Shown here piece after piece: positions 1 to 7,090 of a stretch of DNA of 28,075 bases. Origin of the DNA: a virus; IMG/VR virus record IMGVR_UViG_3300021960_010709, positions 1 to 28,075 of that record; one strand, 5' to 3'. Made by a program: the position numbers and the translations under genes. Each line of letters opens with the position of its first letter. The first letter of the stretch is position 1. Under the pieces are notes generated by a model, which was not told the origin of the DNA, ran no database searches, and was given only the letters and a program-made list of their open reading frames with translations.

Positions 1-1
1 T

Positions 2-187
2 GCTAGTGACGGTATTGTAACGTTTGCTGACGATATCAAGATTAAAGATGCTGGTACAATTGGTAGCGCTTCCTCTCCTACAGCCATTGGAATTGCTAGT
101 GACGGTATTGTAACGTTTGCTGACGACATTAAGATTAAAGACGGAGGCACTATTGGGGTAGCCTCTAAAGCCGAGGTAATAACAATA
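2..187 (+). repeat. 93-bp in-frame tandem repeat in the fibre-like gene
   Basis: Two adjacent 93-bp (31-codon) units start at 2 and 95. Their first 32 bases are identical, followed by mostly synonymous or conservative differences. A third, strongly diverged unit (AADG in place of ASDG) begins at 188. The array probably continues upstream beyond the window edge. The near-identity of the first 32 bases suggests recent duplication or ongoing homogenisation. Confidence 0.8.
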
Positions 188-727
188 GCTGCTGATGGAG
201 ACACTGCAATTGCTGGGGGTCTAGGTATTGCCGGTAACACTGCTCCTGTAGCCGCTGCTATTAGTCTCGGAACCCCCGCTAATGCAGTAATTAGAACACA
301 TGCGGCTTCTGGAAAAGCAAATATCATTGTTGGAGATGCGACTGCTACTTCTTCATATAACTTAGATGTTAGGGGTACAGCTAATGTAGGAGCATTTTTA
401 ACTCAAGGAGTTGACCCTCTTGCTAACGATCTTGCAACCTTTAATAGGCTAAATGCTAATATTAATGTGGTGCAAGATAATGTTGCTGCTGTTGCAGGAA
501 CTACGCTATCTCCTGCTACAAACGTTGTTACTAGTGTGGCAGGAGCAAATGCTTATGGAATTGGAGCAGCTGTATCAGTTATTGGGAGAACACGGGTGTC
601 TTTATCAGGAATAGGACAGCTACCTACTACAGACTATGTTGTACCTGGTTCTGGCGTAATACAGCTCACAGACCCTTCCGCAACAATTCCTGCGGGAATA
701 CCTATTCACATTAATTATTGGAACTAA
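2..727 (+). CDS. Tail-fibre-like repetitive structural protein, 3' end only
   Basis: The frame is open from the window edge to a TAA at 725-727, so this is the C-terminal ~241 residues of a longer protein. It is rich in Gly, Ala, Thr, Ser and Val and opens with tandem 31-residue units carrying an ASDGIVTFADDIKIKD-type core. Further on come short beta-strand-like stretches and a compact C-terminal end (IPIHINYWN). Low-complexity beta-rich repeats with a distinct C-terminal part are typical of phage tail fibres and related virion appendages; receptor binding or trimerisation by the C-terminus is inference. A GTG at 467 could be read as a start, but the uninterrupted upstream frame with repeats argues against it. 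It sits 1 nt before the radical SAM gene. The missing N-terminus prevents a firm family call; another beta-rich virion protein is possible. Confidence 0.7.
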   Translation, partial: ASDGIVTFADDIKIKDAGTIGSASSPTAIGIASDGIVTFADDIKIKDGGTIGVASKAEVITIAADGDTAIAGGLGIAGNTAPVAAAISLGTPANAVIRTHAASGKANIIVGDATATSSYNLDVRGTANVGAFLTQGVDPLANDLATFNRLNANINVVQDNVAAVAGTTLSPATNVVTSVAGANAYGIGAAVSVIGRTRVSLSGIGQLPTTDYVVPGSGVIQLTDPSATIPAGIPIHINYWN

Positions 728-728
728 C

Positions 729-1715
729 TTGGAAAAAATACGACAACTAACTACTGAATTAACTTTTCGTTGTAACGCAAAATGCCCGGCATGTCACAGA
801 TTAAAACCACTTAGAGTTAATTTAAATGACGCTAAATATACAATAACTCTTGAAAATTTTAAAACTTTGTTTTATCCAGAATTATTACAAAACCTAGAAT
901 GGTTAATATTTAATGGTAATTTTGGTGATTCAATAATGAATCGTGAGTTTAGAGAGATTATAAGTTATGTAAAATTACATGATACAAAATTATTAATTCA
1001 TACTAATGGTGGGATACACGATAAAGATTATTGGACAGATGTTGGAAATATTTTAACAAAACAAGACATTATTAATTTTGATTTAGATGGTCTTTCTGAT
1101 ACTCATTCTCTTTATAGAATTAATACTACATATGAAAAAGTGTTAGAAAATGCTAAAACAGTAATTGATTGTAACAGTACGCAAGTTCATTGGAAATATA
1201 TAGTATTTGATTATAACCAACATCAAGTAGAAGAAGCCAAACAAGTAGCTATAGATTTAGGTTTTACTACTTTTAGTACTGTTACTACTAATAGAGATTT
1301 CCATCCCCCAAAAGATGGAATTTATAGACACCACAAGCGAAAAAAAGATTTATCAAAGATTCCTAAAAAAATTATCTGTTCATGGGATGATTGGGGTAAA
1401 TGGTATATTTCTCCAGAAGGATTAGTGTTTAGATGTTGTTGGACAGGAGGGCACTATTATGATGAAAATAATTCTAAGTTTTATTACATAAAAGATTATG
1501 AACACTTATTTAACGGACTTGAGGTTCCCTTAGAAAAAATTTTAAACTATCAATATTGGGGAAAATTACAACAGTTTTTACAAGGGTACGATAGAAGCTT
1601 TAGTTTGTGTAAATCTCAATGCGGAAAAATTGTAAGCAGCAGAGAAAAAGTAGAAGAAGACTTAAAGACGGGAGAAATTACCCTTTTTAATTCCTCAAAT
1701 CAAATTGATAATTAA
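729..1715 (+). CDS. Radical SAM enzyme
   Basis: This 328-residue protein has the radical SAM [4Fe-4S] motif CxxxCxxC at Cys15, Cys19 and Cys22, preceded by a typical first beta strand. A Gly-rich stretch (about residues 62-70, NGNFGD) takes the place of the usual GGE motif. A C-terminal Cys set (CSW, FRCCW, LCKSQC, roughly residues 218-300) resembles the auxiliary-cluster (SPASM or twitch) region of peptide- or sugar-modifying radical SAM enzymes. The start is TTG at 729, one base after the fibre stop, with only a weak upstream Shine-Dalgarno, so coupling to the fibre gene is likely. The substrate is unknown. Position suggests modification of a virion or host surface component, which is inference. 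Its base composition is much more AT-rich than the fibre gene before it. Confidence 0.85.
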   Translation: MEKIRQLTTELTFRCNAKCPACHRLKPLRVNLNDAKYTITLENFKTLFYPELLQNLEWLIFNGNFGDSIMNREFREIISYVKLHDTKLLIHTNGGIHDKDYWTDVGNILTKQDIINFDLDGLSDTHSLYRINTTYEKVLENAKTVIDCNSTQVHWKYIVFDYNQHQVEEAKQVAIDLGFTTFSTVTTNRDFHPPKDGIYRHHKRKKDLSKIPKKIICSWDDWGKWYISPEGLVFRCCWTGGHYYDENNSKFYYIKDYEHLFNGLEVPLEKILNYQYWGKLQQFLQGYDRSFSLCKSQCGKIVSSREKVEEDLKTGEITLFNSSNQIDN

Positions 1716-1722
1716 ATAAATA
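1715..1722 (+). promoter_or_regulatory. Candidate T4-type late promoter
   Basis: AATAAATA overlaps the radical SAM stop codon and matches the NATAAATA late-promoter element reported for T4-like cyanophages (T4 itself uses TATAAATA). It would start a transcript ~70 nt ahead of the structural gene at 1798. In AT-rich DNA this octamer can occur by chance. Confidence 0.3.
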
Positions 1723-1797
1723 GAGTCAACCCTACTATTCAAATAGATAATCAAATTAAAATTGGCTTTTTAAATTAAGCTGTTTTATAATACTAAT

Positions 1798-2454
1798 ATG
1801 GAAAATCAAATAACTATTTTAGGAATTACTACTAAAAACTTTGACATTTGCCCTGGGGCAGTCGAAGCGTTTACTGCTATTAGTAACTATGTAGAAGACA
1901 TGAGTGCTACGGATAAAGGTTATGTTTCTAGCGCTTTGTCAGAGATGGACACTCTTCTTGCATTGGAAAAAGCAGTAGTTGCTAGAGGAACTGTTTCAGA
2001 GGAAGAACTATCAGCCGCTTTTGGTTTTTCAAATTCGATCTTATACTTTGTTGGACTCGCTGCGAGACATTTACTAGATAGTATGCAATTTTTGTCTAGT
2101 TTTTCTTTTATGGAAATGCATCTTACTCAAATTATGCATCCAACAGATTCTATTAATACTTTAGTTAATAAAGAAGAGGAAAAAACAATGAAAATTAAAG
2201 ACGGACACACAGATGTTGCTTCTGCAATGAGACAGTGTAGACAAATTTTAGAAGAAGTTGCGGATATCCAACAAGCGTTACCTTCGGATATGGAAGCTTC
2301 TTTACCTAGTTGGTGGACAAATAAATTAGCTGTTTCTTCGGCGTATCTAAACTCACTAAGAGATTATATTGTTTATAGTAATTCAGAAACAACCACACTA
2401 TCTCAAGGAGAGTGTGAAGTAGAGATTAAGTTAGATGCCACTGAAGAAGGGTAA
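1798..2454 (+). CDS. Conserved phage protein of unknown function, helical
   Basis: This protein has 218 residues, mostly predicted helical and acidic. An N-terminal part (1-130) contains a hydrophobic segment (about 78-105, SILYFVGLAARHLLDSMQF). A C-terminal part (131-218) carries a KDGHTDVASAMRQC start and a SWWTNKLAVSSAYLNSLRDY segment. I recall similar C-terminal segments in small uncharacterised proteins of marine phages; that is memory, not a search. The ATG at 1798 has no Shine-Dalgarno, and a TATAAT lies only 6 nt upstream. An internal ATG at 2188 is preceded by AAGAAGAGGA, so the C-terminal 88 residues may also be made separately. The gene sits among virion genes, so a structural or assembly role is plausible but unproven. 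Its 3' end overlaps the next gene by 20 nt. Confidence 0.6.
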   Translation: MENQITILGITTKNFDICPGAVEAFTAISNYVEDMSATDKGYVSSALSEMDTLLALEKAVVARGTVSEEELSAAFGFSNSILYFVGLAARHLLDSMQFLSSFSFMEMHLTQIMHPTDSINTLVNKEEEKTMKIKDGHTDVASAMRQCRQILEEVADIQQALPSDMEASLPSWWTNKLAVSSAYLNSLRDYIVYSNSETTTLSQGECEVEIKLDATEEG

Positions 2455-2635
2455 AAGCCAAAAAACAATATCGGCTAATATAAAAGAATTAAATAAGAAG
2501 AGTGTAGGTAAATCTAGAAAAAAATCTATCGCTACACTTTCAAAACGGCGTGGAGTTTCAAAAGCTAAAGCCCAGAAACTGCAAGCTGTCGCGATTGCCT
2601 TAAGCAAAGCTGGGAAATCGCGAAAAGGTAAATAA
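2435..2635 (+). CDS. Small Lys-rich basic protein
   Basis: This 66-residue, strongly basic protein (about a third Lys plus Arg) has no hydrophobic segment. It ends in a QAVAIALSKAGKSRKGK tail, a segment I recall from short phage proteins annotated as DUF6496-like. Such proteins occur in marine phage structural regions, and nucleic-acid binding or capsid association is plausible from charge alone. The start ATG lies inside the end of the preceding gene, with GGAG about 25 nt upstream, so expression is probably coupled. Function unknown. Confidence 0.6.
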   Translation: MPLKKGKSQKTISANIKELNKKSVGKSRKKSIATLSKRRGVSKAKAQKLQAVAIALSKAGKSRKGK

Positions 2636-2657
2636 CCTATAAAAGGAGAATAAACTA

Positions 2658-3389
2658 ATGGCAAATAAGGCTATTCATAAGGTAAGCCCTGAGCTAACAG
2701 ATAATGCTCAGTTTAAAAGCGTACACGAAATTCCCACTACAATTTTAGGTTCTGGAGATACTATTCTAGTATATCCCGGAACATATGCCGACCCTCGCAC
2801 ATCTAATGTTGGAGATGTAGCAATTGTAGGTGTTGGTGATAGAGATGAAGTTATTTTTAACGGATTTTCCATCCCTGATGCCACTTCTCAAGGATCAAAT
2901 GTTGTTATTAAAAATGTAACAATCAATGCTGCAGGACTAATCGTAGGTAACACAGAAGTTACAGTTAAAGTATATGATTCTGTTCTTAACGGCACTGTTG
3001 GTAATGCAAGAAGTGCTGCTCTTGCCCTCGCAAATGGTGCGGTTACGGCAGGTGTTACAGACGCTAATGCTGCTGGAGATGCTGGTGTAAGTATGAACGC
3101 GGCAATTACTCTTGATCATTGTGAGTTAGGAACTACTGTAGGACCAGGGTACGGTATTGTACAACACTGTTCTGGTACTGTTACCCTAAGACACTGCACG
3201 ATTGCTAGTGATGCTGGCGCTCTGTCAAACGGTAATATGACTATTGAACACTGTACATTCACGGGAGCTAATAACTATGCTTCTACAATTGCTGCAGGAC
3301 TCGCACCAACAATTACAGTTCGTGGTTCTCATGCTGCTGCTGCTAACGCAGGTAATCATACGGAGACAGTTGTAGCTGCAATTTCGTAA
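2658..3389 (+). CDS. Right-handed beta-helix virion protein
   Basis: This 243-residue protein has a short N-terminal segment and then rung-like repeats: GDTILVYPGTYADP (about 33-46), VAIVGVGDRDEVIFNG, VVIKNVTINAAG, ITLDHCELG, VTLRHCTIAS and MTIEHCTFTG. The recurring hydrophobic-x-hydrophobic-x-H-C pattern every ~20-30 residues is characteristic of parallel beta-helix (pectate-lyase-like) folds used in phage tail spikes and head decorations. No polysaccharide-lyase active site is evident, so a structural role is favoured over an enzymatic one. A strong AAAGGAG Shine-Dalgarno precedes the ATG. No signal peptide is visible. Its Ala/Gly-rich composition and higher G+C than the neighbouring genes resemble the fibre gene at the window start. 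Confidence 0.65.
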   Translation: MANKAIHKVSPELTDNAQFKSVHEIPTTILGSGDTILVYPGTYADPRTSNVGDVAIVGVGDRDEVIFNGFSIPDATSQGSNVVIKNVTINAAGLIVGNTEVTVKVYDSVLNGTVGNARSAALALANGAVTAGVTDANAAGDAGVSMNAAITLDHCELGTTVGPGYGIVQHCSGTVTLRHCTIASDAGALSNGNMTIEHCTFTGANNYASTIAAGLAPTITVRGSHAAAANAGNHTETVVAAIS

Positions 3390-3391
3390 AA

Positions 3392-3649
3392 ATGATTTCT
3401 GATAGTGGGGTGATTATTTCTAAAAAAGAGTTAGTAACTGTACAAGTTTACTACTGGATGCCAGATTATAATAATATTATACAAGAATTTTTATGGCAAA
3501 CTTTAGATATAACCCCCCACTTTTTCAGAGTTCATAGATTTTTAAACTTCTGGCATAAAAATATTGATGCTATAATAAAAGAAGTTAATGTCGCAAATAT
3601 GGATGGAAATTCATATAATATTTCAAAAGGAGAAATTTACAATGGCTAG
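3392..3649 (+). CDS. Small conserved marine-phage protein, unknown function
   Basis: This 85-residue protein begins two bases after the preceding stop, suggesting translational coupling; no separate Shine-Dalgarno is clear. The central segment VQVYYWMPDYNNIIQEF...FFRVHRFLNFWHKNIDAIIKEV is the type of sequence I recall from small uncharacterised genes in marine T4-like phages. It contains several aromatic residues and no cofactor motif or membrane segment. The position between the beta-helix gene and three small virion-associated genes suggests a structural-module accessory, but I cannot assign a function. Confidence 0.55.
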   Translation: MISDSGVIISKKELVTVQVYYWMPDYNNIIQEFLWQTLDITPHFFRVHRFLNFWHKNIDAIIKEVNVANMDGNSYNISKGEIYNG

Positions 3650-3896
3650 AAAAGTAATCGGATTTGATGTTACTGGTATGGCAGAAAATTATAAGAACGC
3701 AGGTTCTGTAGATAAAGCTGCTGCAGGAGGGTCTTCTGCTAAAGGTAACTATAACCAACCAGGTGGTATGGTTAATAAAAACAATCCCATGAAAGCTGCT
3801 AAAGGGTATATCGACGCTACAGGGTCGATGGGTGAAAACACACCTTCTGCAGAGATGGGCGGTGCCCCAAGTAAGGGTCGCGGATATAATAAATAA
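3642..3896 (+). CDS. Small Gly/Asn-rich phage protein, unknown
   Basis: This 84-residue protein starts at ATG 3642, chosen because AAAAGGAG lies 9-10 nt upstream; an in-frame ATG at 3588 would give a longer N-terminus without a Shine-Dalgarno. The sequence is low in hydrophobic residues and rich in Gly, Ala, Asn and Lys (AAAGGSSAKGNYNQPGGMVNKNNP), so it is probably disordered. It overlaps the preceding gene by 8 nt. The gene runs with the flanking small genes as one transcription unit. Function unknown; a virion-associated linker or internal protein is possible. Confidence 0.6.
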   Translation: MARKVIGFDVTGMAENYKNAGSVDKAAAGGSSAKGNYNQPGGMVNKNNPMKAAKGYIDATGSMGENTPSAEMGGAPSKGRGYNK

Positions 3897-3907
3897 GGAG
3901 AACCAAT

Positions 3908-4147
3908 ATGGTCGCAAAACCCGGAGGTCTAGGCGATAAAAAGTTAGTTCAAATAGGCGGAAGTAACCAGTACGGCTTTATTGAATATGATGATAAACGC
4001 GTAGAAAAAGCAAAACAAAGGTATTTAGAAGGAGATTCTGTTACCTCTACTCTTAAAGCTGTTTATAATGGTGAGGGCGTTAATGTGAGTGATATGCCAA
4101 ATAGGACTTTGGATTACGGTACTCCCTCAAAAGATAAAAACCCTTAA
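3908..4147 (+). CDS. Small phage protein, unknown
   Basis: This 79-residue protein has a good AAGGAGA Shine-Dalgarno 7-8 nt before the ATG. The N-terminus is Gly-rich (KPGGLGDKKLVQIGGSNQYGF) and is followed by a charged helical stretch (DKRVEKAKQRYLEGD, about 29-43). No membrane segment, Cys motif or recognised domain is visible. Its stop codon overlaps the start of the next small gene (TAATG). I do not recognise it. Confidence 0.55.
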   Translation: MVAKPGGLGDKKLVQIGGSNQYGFIEYDDKRVEKAKQRYLEGDSVTSTLKAVYNGEGVNVSDMPNRTLDYGTPSKDKNP

Positions 4148-4317
4148 TGTCTTATTTAGCTCCTGATTTTCTAAGAAGAACGTCAGGACGGCTAGTTAAG
4201 ATTACAAAAAAGGGTAGATATTTAAAAGACGGCGGGTATAAGCCGAGAAAAACTAAGTCTCCTAAAGTAAAAGTTTTTAAAAAAGGAAAGTTTATACCTA
4301 AAGAATACTCATACTAA
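4147..4317 (+). CDS. 56-residue basic protein, last gene of the plus-strand unit
   Basis: The reading frame starts at the ATG sharing one base with the preceding TAA (TAATG) and ends at TAA 4315-4317, directly before a terminator hairpin. The product (MSYLAPDFLRR... to ...KFIPKEYSY) is very basic, with about 15 Lys/Arg, mainly in the second half, and has no hydrophobic segment. Stop/start overlap, the codon-filled interval up to the terminator and the similar charge to the 2435 gene support a real gene. Function unknown. Confidence 0.6.
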   Translation: MSYLAPDFLRRTSGRLVKITKKGRYLKDGGYKPRKTKSPKVKVFKKGKFIPKEYSY

Positions 4318-4347
4318 AAAAGCCCTCTTTTACGAGGGCTTTTTTTT
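4316..4347. terminator. Bidirectional intrinsic terminator at convergent junction
   Basis: A 7-bp stem AGCCCTC/GAGGGCT (4321-4327 with 4334-4340) with a 6-nt loop is flanked by six A on the left and seven T on the right. It can therefore terminate both the plus-strand structural unit and the minus-strand unit ending at 4346, whose stop codon overlaps the T tract. Confidence 0.9.
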
Positions 4348-4906
4348 ATGCTCTATTTTTTACCCACCTATTCTTAGGCTCACAGACATATACAGACGCT
4401 TTACTAGTTTGTATGACTCTACTATATATATCATTTCTTTTTTCTATATCCACACTTAAAAAAACTAAATCTTCGTGTCCTAAAAATCCATAATCAAACT
4501 CACAGCCGTCTGCATGAATAACTTTAATTCTATCATTAATGTTAGCAGAATCCAATAATAATTGACTTATTCTTATACAGTTTTCATCGTAATCTATCCC
4601 AATTAAGTTAATATGTTCATATTGTTTATAAACATCAAATAAACTATAAGGATAAAATCCAGAACCTACTAGAACTATATTTTTACATGATTTAAACTTA
4701 TATCTTTCTTTTCTGTTTACTAAAGTTTTGATTATCCATGCGTTTTTTTCACAATTAGTAAAACCAAGACTGAAATCCATATGCTCTTTAAATAGCTTAA
4801 TCCAGTTCCATTCGTTAGCTTTTTGGTCATGTTGCCATCTTACTTTTATTGTTTTAAGTTTATTGGCTGCATCTGTATAAGGTGTTAGCTGTTTCTTTTG
4901 CACCAT
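4346..4906 (-). CDS. Nicotianamine-synthase-like SAM-dependent methyltransferase-fold protein
   Basis: This 186-residue Rossmann-type protein has a first strand and glycine motif VLVGSGFYPYS at about 79-89, an acidic residue ending strand 2 (LIGIDYDENC), then RIKVIHADGCEFDY and a fourth strand DLVFLSVDIE. The GSGxxPxS form plus IDxDxxC is closer to nicotianamine synthase and CntL-type aminobutyl transferases than to ordinary DNA or small-molecule methyltransferases. Those enzymes move the aminobutyrate part of SAM; whether this one does is inference from one motif. At 186 residues it is shorter than the usual ~270-300. It overlaps the upstream glycosyltransferase by 47 nt, with no other in-frame start before residue 43. 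It is the last gene of the minus unit. Confidence 0.55.
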   Translation of the reverse strand: MVQKKQLTPYTDAANKLKTIKVRWQHDQKANEWNWIKLFKEHMDFSLGFTNCEKNAWIIKTLVNRKERYKFKSCKNIVLVGSGFYPYSLFDVYKQYEHINLIGIDYDENCIRISQLLLDSANINDRIKVIHADGCEFDYGFLGHEDLVFLSVDIEKRNDIYSRVIQTSKASVYVCEPKNRWVKNRA

Positions 4907-5996
4907 TCAAATTAAACTCACATTTTTTAGGAAATTTATCATACTCATCTAGTATTTCTTGTATTTGTTTTGATATATTATTTAAGTTTTTCACTGAACA
5001 AACTTTAAATAAATCATAAGGTTTCATCACATAGCTTCTAACAAATTGTTCTACTTTTCCCCCATCTTCCCTGGGAATAATAATACTAGGTGTTCCACTT
5101 GAAATTATTTCCATAGTACTATTATAGCCTCCGTATGTTATAAACATCGTACTAGACTCTATAAGTTTGGCTAAGTTTGGTATGTAATCTACTACCAGTA
5201 TATTTTTAGCTTTTCTTTGTCCAATTCTGTCTTTTAGTTTTTTATTTGCTAATAGAACAACAAAATCTAATTCAGGAAAATTTGTTGCTGCTCGTAAAAT
5301 ATGTGCAAAGATAGATAAAGTTTCTTCTTTGTTTAGCCCAACACTTACATAAACTTTATTATTTTTTTTACTATGTTGTCCCTGATTAGGGTTTGTAACA
5401 TATCCTGTATATTTTATTTTATCTTCTATATCTTTATTGAGCGATGCAGGATCACAAAAAGCTAAAGAATCTGGCAATAAAGGAAGTACTTTTGGGTCAC
5501 CGTGTATTAATACTTTATCTAAATAATATTTTACTACTAAATTTTGAGTTGTAGCAACCCAATCTTTTAGTCCTTGTTCATGTGGCTCATCCCAAGGAAA
5601 ATCCCTAATACTACAAACAATTTTTATGTCCCGCTTTTTAGCTGCTTCAAAAAAAGCAAACAATTCAAAAGCCCATTGATGTCTACAAAAAGGAAAACCC
5701 TCAGAGACTATTAATTTAATTGGATTATCGTCTAAAAACTGTTTCCACCTATCAATTCTTTTTAGGATTAAGGGTTCTTTCATTAGAGCTTTAAATATAT
5801 TAGGCTCTGAATGATCATAATCTTTTGGTTGCACTAAAGTAAATTCTTTTTTTATACCTTCTATTTTAAGAGGGGGCTTGAATAAATGATTTACTATGTA
5901 ACAATCTGTTAGTTTTGCTGTTTCTTCTGCAATATGCTTTATTCTCATACTGTGGCCTAAACCACTATAATACTGTGTTAAAAATAAAATACTCAT
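4860..5996 (-). CDS. GT-B-fold glycosyltransferase (MurG/GT28-like)
   Basis: This 378-residue protein has an N-terminal Gly-rich start typical of GT-B enzymes (LTQYYSGLGHSMR, about 6-18). Its C-terminal half has VYVSVG (about 205), a strand/helix pattern, and the nucleotide-sugar-binding segment GGYNSTMEIISSGTPSIIIPR (about 289-309) followed by an EQ pair. This matches family 28/1-type C-terminal domains. It would transfer a sugar from a nucleotide donor; the acceptor is unknown. No membrane helix is evident. It overlaps the phosphomannomutase-like gene upstream by 32 nt and the methyltransferase-fold gene downstream by 47 nt. With the neighbouring sugar-phosphate enzymes it probably forms a glycan or glycolipid-type pathway. 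Confidence 0.75.
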   Translation of the reverse strand: MSILFLTQYYSGLGHSMRIKHIAEETAKLTDCYIVNHLFKPPLKIEGIKKEFTLVQPKDYDHSEPNIFKALMKEPLILKRIDRWKQFLDDNPIKLIVSEGFPFCRHQWAFELFAFFEAAKKRDIKIVCSIRDFPWDEPHEQGLKDWVATTQNLVVKYYLDKVLIHGDPKVLPLLPDSLAFCDPASLNKDIEDKIKYTGYVTNPNQGQHSKKNNKVYVSVGLNKEETLSIFAHILRAATNFPELDFVVLLANKKLKDRIGQRKAKNILVVDYIPNLAKLIESSTMFITYGGYNSTMEIISSGTPSIIIPREDGGKVEQFVRSYVMKPYDLFKVCSVKNLNNISKQIQEILDEYDKFPKKCEFNLNGAKETANTLYRCSQ

Positions 5997-6693
5997 TTTG
6001 TAAAATATCCCATGTATGTTGCCAATTACCTACTTGATAGGTTATACCTTTGTGATTATCTGCAATCGTTTTTTTCAAGGGGTAGTCATTTCCTTCTGGA
6101 TCGGTTCTATCTCCGAAAAACAGCAATTGATCTTTTTTACTAAAATCTTTAATAATTTGACTTTTGTCATACCCTTTAGGAGATATATCTATACCAGTCT
6201 CCCCTCCTACTTTTGCTTCTAAGTCTGGAAACAATAGATTAAAATTACGTGCGAGACAGTCTCTTTCTGCACATGCTTTGTCCCATACAGTATACTTTGC
6301 ACGTTGTTTATTGTTAGCGTTACGTCCTACTACACTAAAGTTTACCATACCTGGACGATGTTCAAAATGTAGTCCTGCCCGAATATTAAAATTACTTACA
6401 ATTAATTGTTCACTTAACCAATCCTGCGCATTTTTAGGAATAACCCATTCGTTTGCTCTAATATTTATATCCTTTTCCCAAACATCATTGCCATTGCAGT
6501 TATAAACACGCTTACACAAGTTATAAGTAGTTTCGCTAATTTGTTCTATTGTTTTAGGTTTGTCGCTACCGGTAACTAGATATACTTCATTAGTTAAACA
6601 AAATTTATTAAAGAACTTCTTAAATTTTACATCAATAATACCTCTACTAGGTGTTATCGTCCCGTCTACGTCAAAAATAAACTTATTGCTCAC
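5965..6693 (-). CDS. Eukaryotic-type phosphomannomutase (HAD superfamily)
   Basis: This ~242-residue protein has the HAD nucleophile motif FDVDGT (Asp8 and Asp10), then VTGSDK in place of the usual VGGSD. A cap domain follows with FEHRPGMVNFSVVGRNA, closely parallel to the FRNGMLNVSPIGR substrate loop of eukaryotic PMM1/PMM2. It then has GGETGIDISPKGYDKS and FFGDRTDPEGND, matching the Mg2+ and core motifs. Length agrees with PMM (~245). The known reaction interconverts mannose-6-phosphate and mannose-1-phosphate, feeding GDP-mannose. The GTG at 6693 is favoured because GGAGA lies 7 nt upstream; a GTG at 6699 is also possible. A plain sugar phosphatase role cannot be excluded. It overlaps both neighbours. 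Confidence 0.75.
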   Translation of the reverse strand: MSNKFIFDVDGTITPSRGIIDVKFKKFFNKFCLTNEVYLVTGSDKPKTIEQISETTYNLCKRVYNCNGNDVWEKDINIRANEWVIPKNAQDWLSEQLIVSNFNIRAGLHFEHRPGMVNFSVVGRNANNKQRAKYTVWDKACAERDCLARNFNLLFPDLEAKVGGETGIDISPKGYDKSQIIKDFSKKDQLLFFGDRTDPEGNDYPLKKTIADNHKGITYQVGNWQHTWDILQNEYFIFNTVL

Positions 6694-7090
6694 AAACACG
6701 TCTCCGAAGGTCGCTTGAACTAAAACGGTGGTCTCTTTTATTAAAATGTAATTCTATATCACGTTTGCGACAAATATCCTTACCAGTAAAGTCTTTGTCT
6801 CGATACTCTTCTCCTAATATACGAACATCAATTGGATACATACTGAGTATATCTTCTAAATCTTTTTCTAACCCATAAGGGATAATTTCGTCTACGTACA
6901 CCACCCCTTTTAGTTGTGTATATCGCTCAACTACTGTCTGTATTGGGGAATTTTTTTCTTTTCTATCTAAACTAGGATCAACTTGTAAACCACATATGAG
7001 ATAATCACAATGCTCTTTTGCTTCGCGCAACATAATTATGTGCCCTGCATGTAGTAAATCAAATGTTGAACAGGTAAACCCTACAATCAT
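6683..7090 (-). CDS. TagD-like cytidylyltransferase (nucleotidyltransferase superfamily)
   Basis: This 135-residue protein carries the HxGH signature (His14-Ala-Gly-His17) after the FTCSTFDLLH strand, and a C-terminal RFSSSDLRRR segment in the place of the RTxGISTT motif. Length and layout match glycerol-3-phosphate or similar cytidylyltransferases, which use CTP to make CDP-alcohols or CDP-sugars. The exact substrate cannot be read from the sequence. Its ATG overlaps the thyX stop (ATGA) and its end overlaps the phosphomannomutase-like gene, so it links the nucleotide block to the sugar block. It could supply an activated polyol for the adjacent glycosyltransferase (inference). Confidence 0.75.
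   Translation of the reverse strand: MIVGFTCSTFDLLHAGHIIMLREAKEHCDYLICGLQVDPSLDRKEKNSPIQTVVERYTQLKGVVYVDEIIPYGLEKDLEDILSMYPIDVRILGEEYRDKDFTGKDICRKRDIELHFNKRDHRFSSSDLRRRVCEQ

Noticed and set aside
6164-6505. A 113-codon open frame on the plus strand opposite the phosphomannomutase-like gene
   Set aside because: It lies fully antisense to a gene with conserved motifs, has no Shine-Dalgarno, and its translation has no recognisable pattern.
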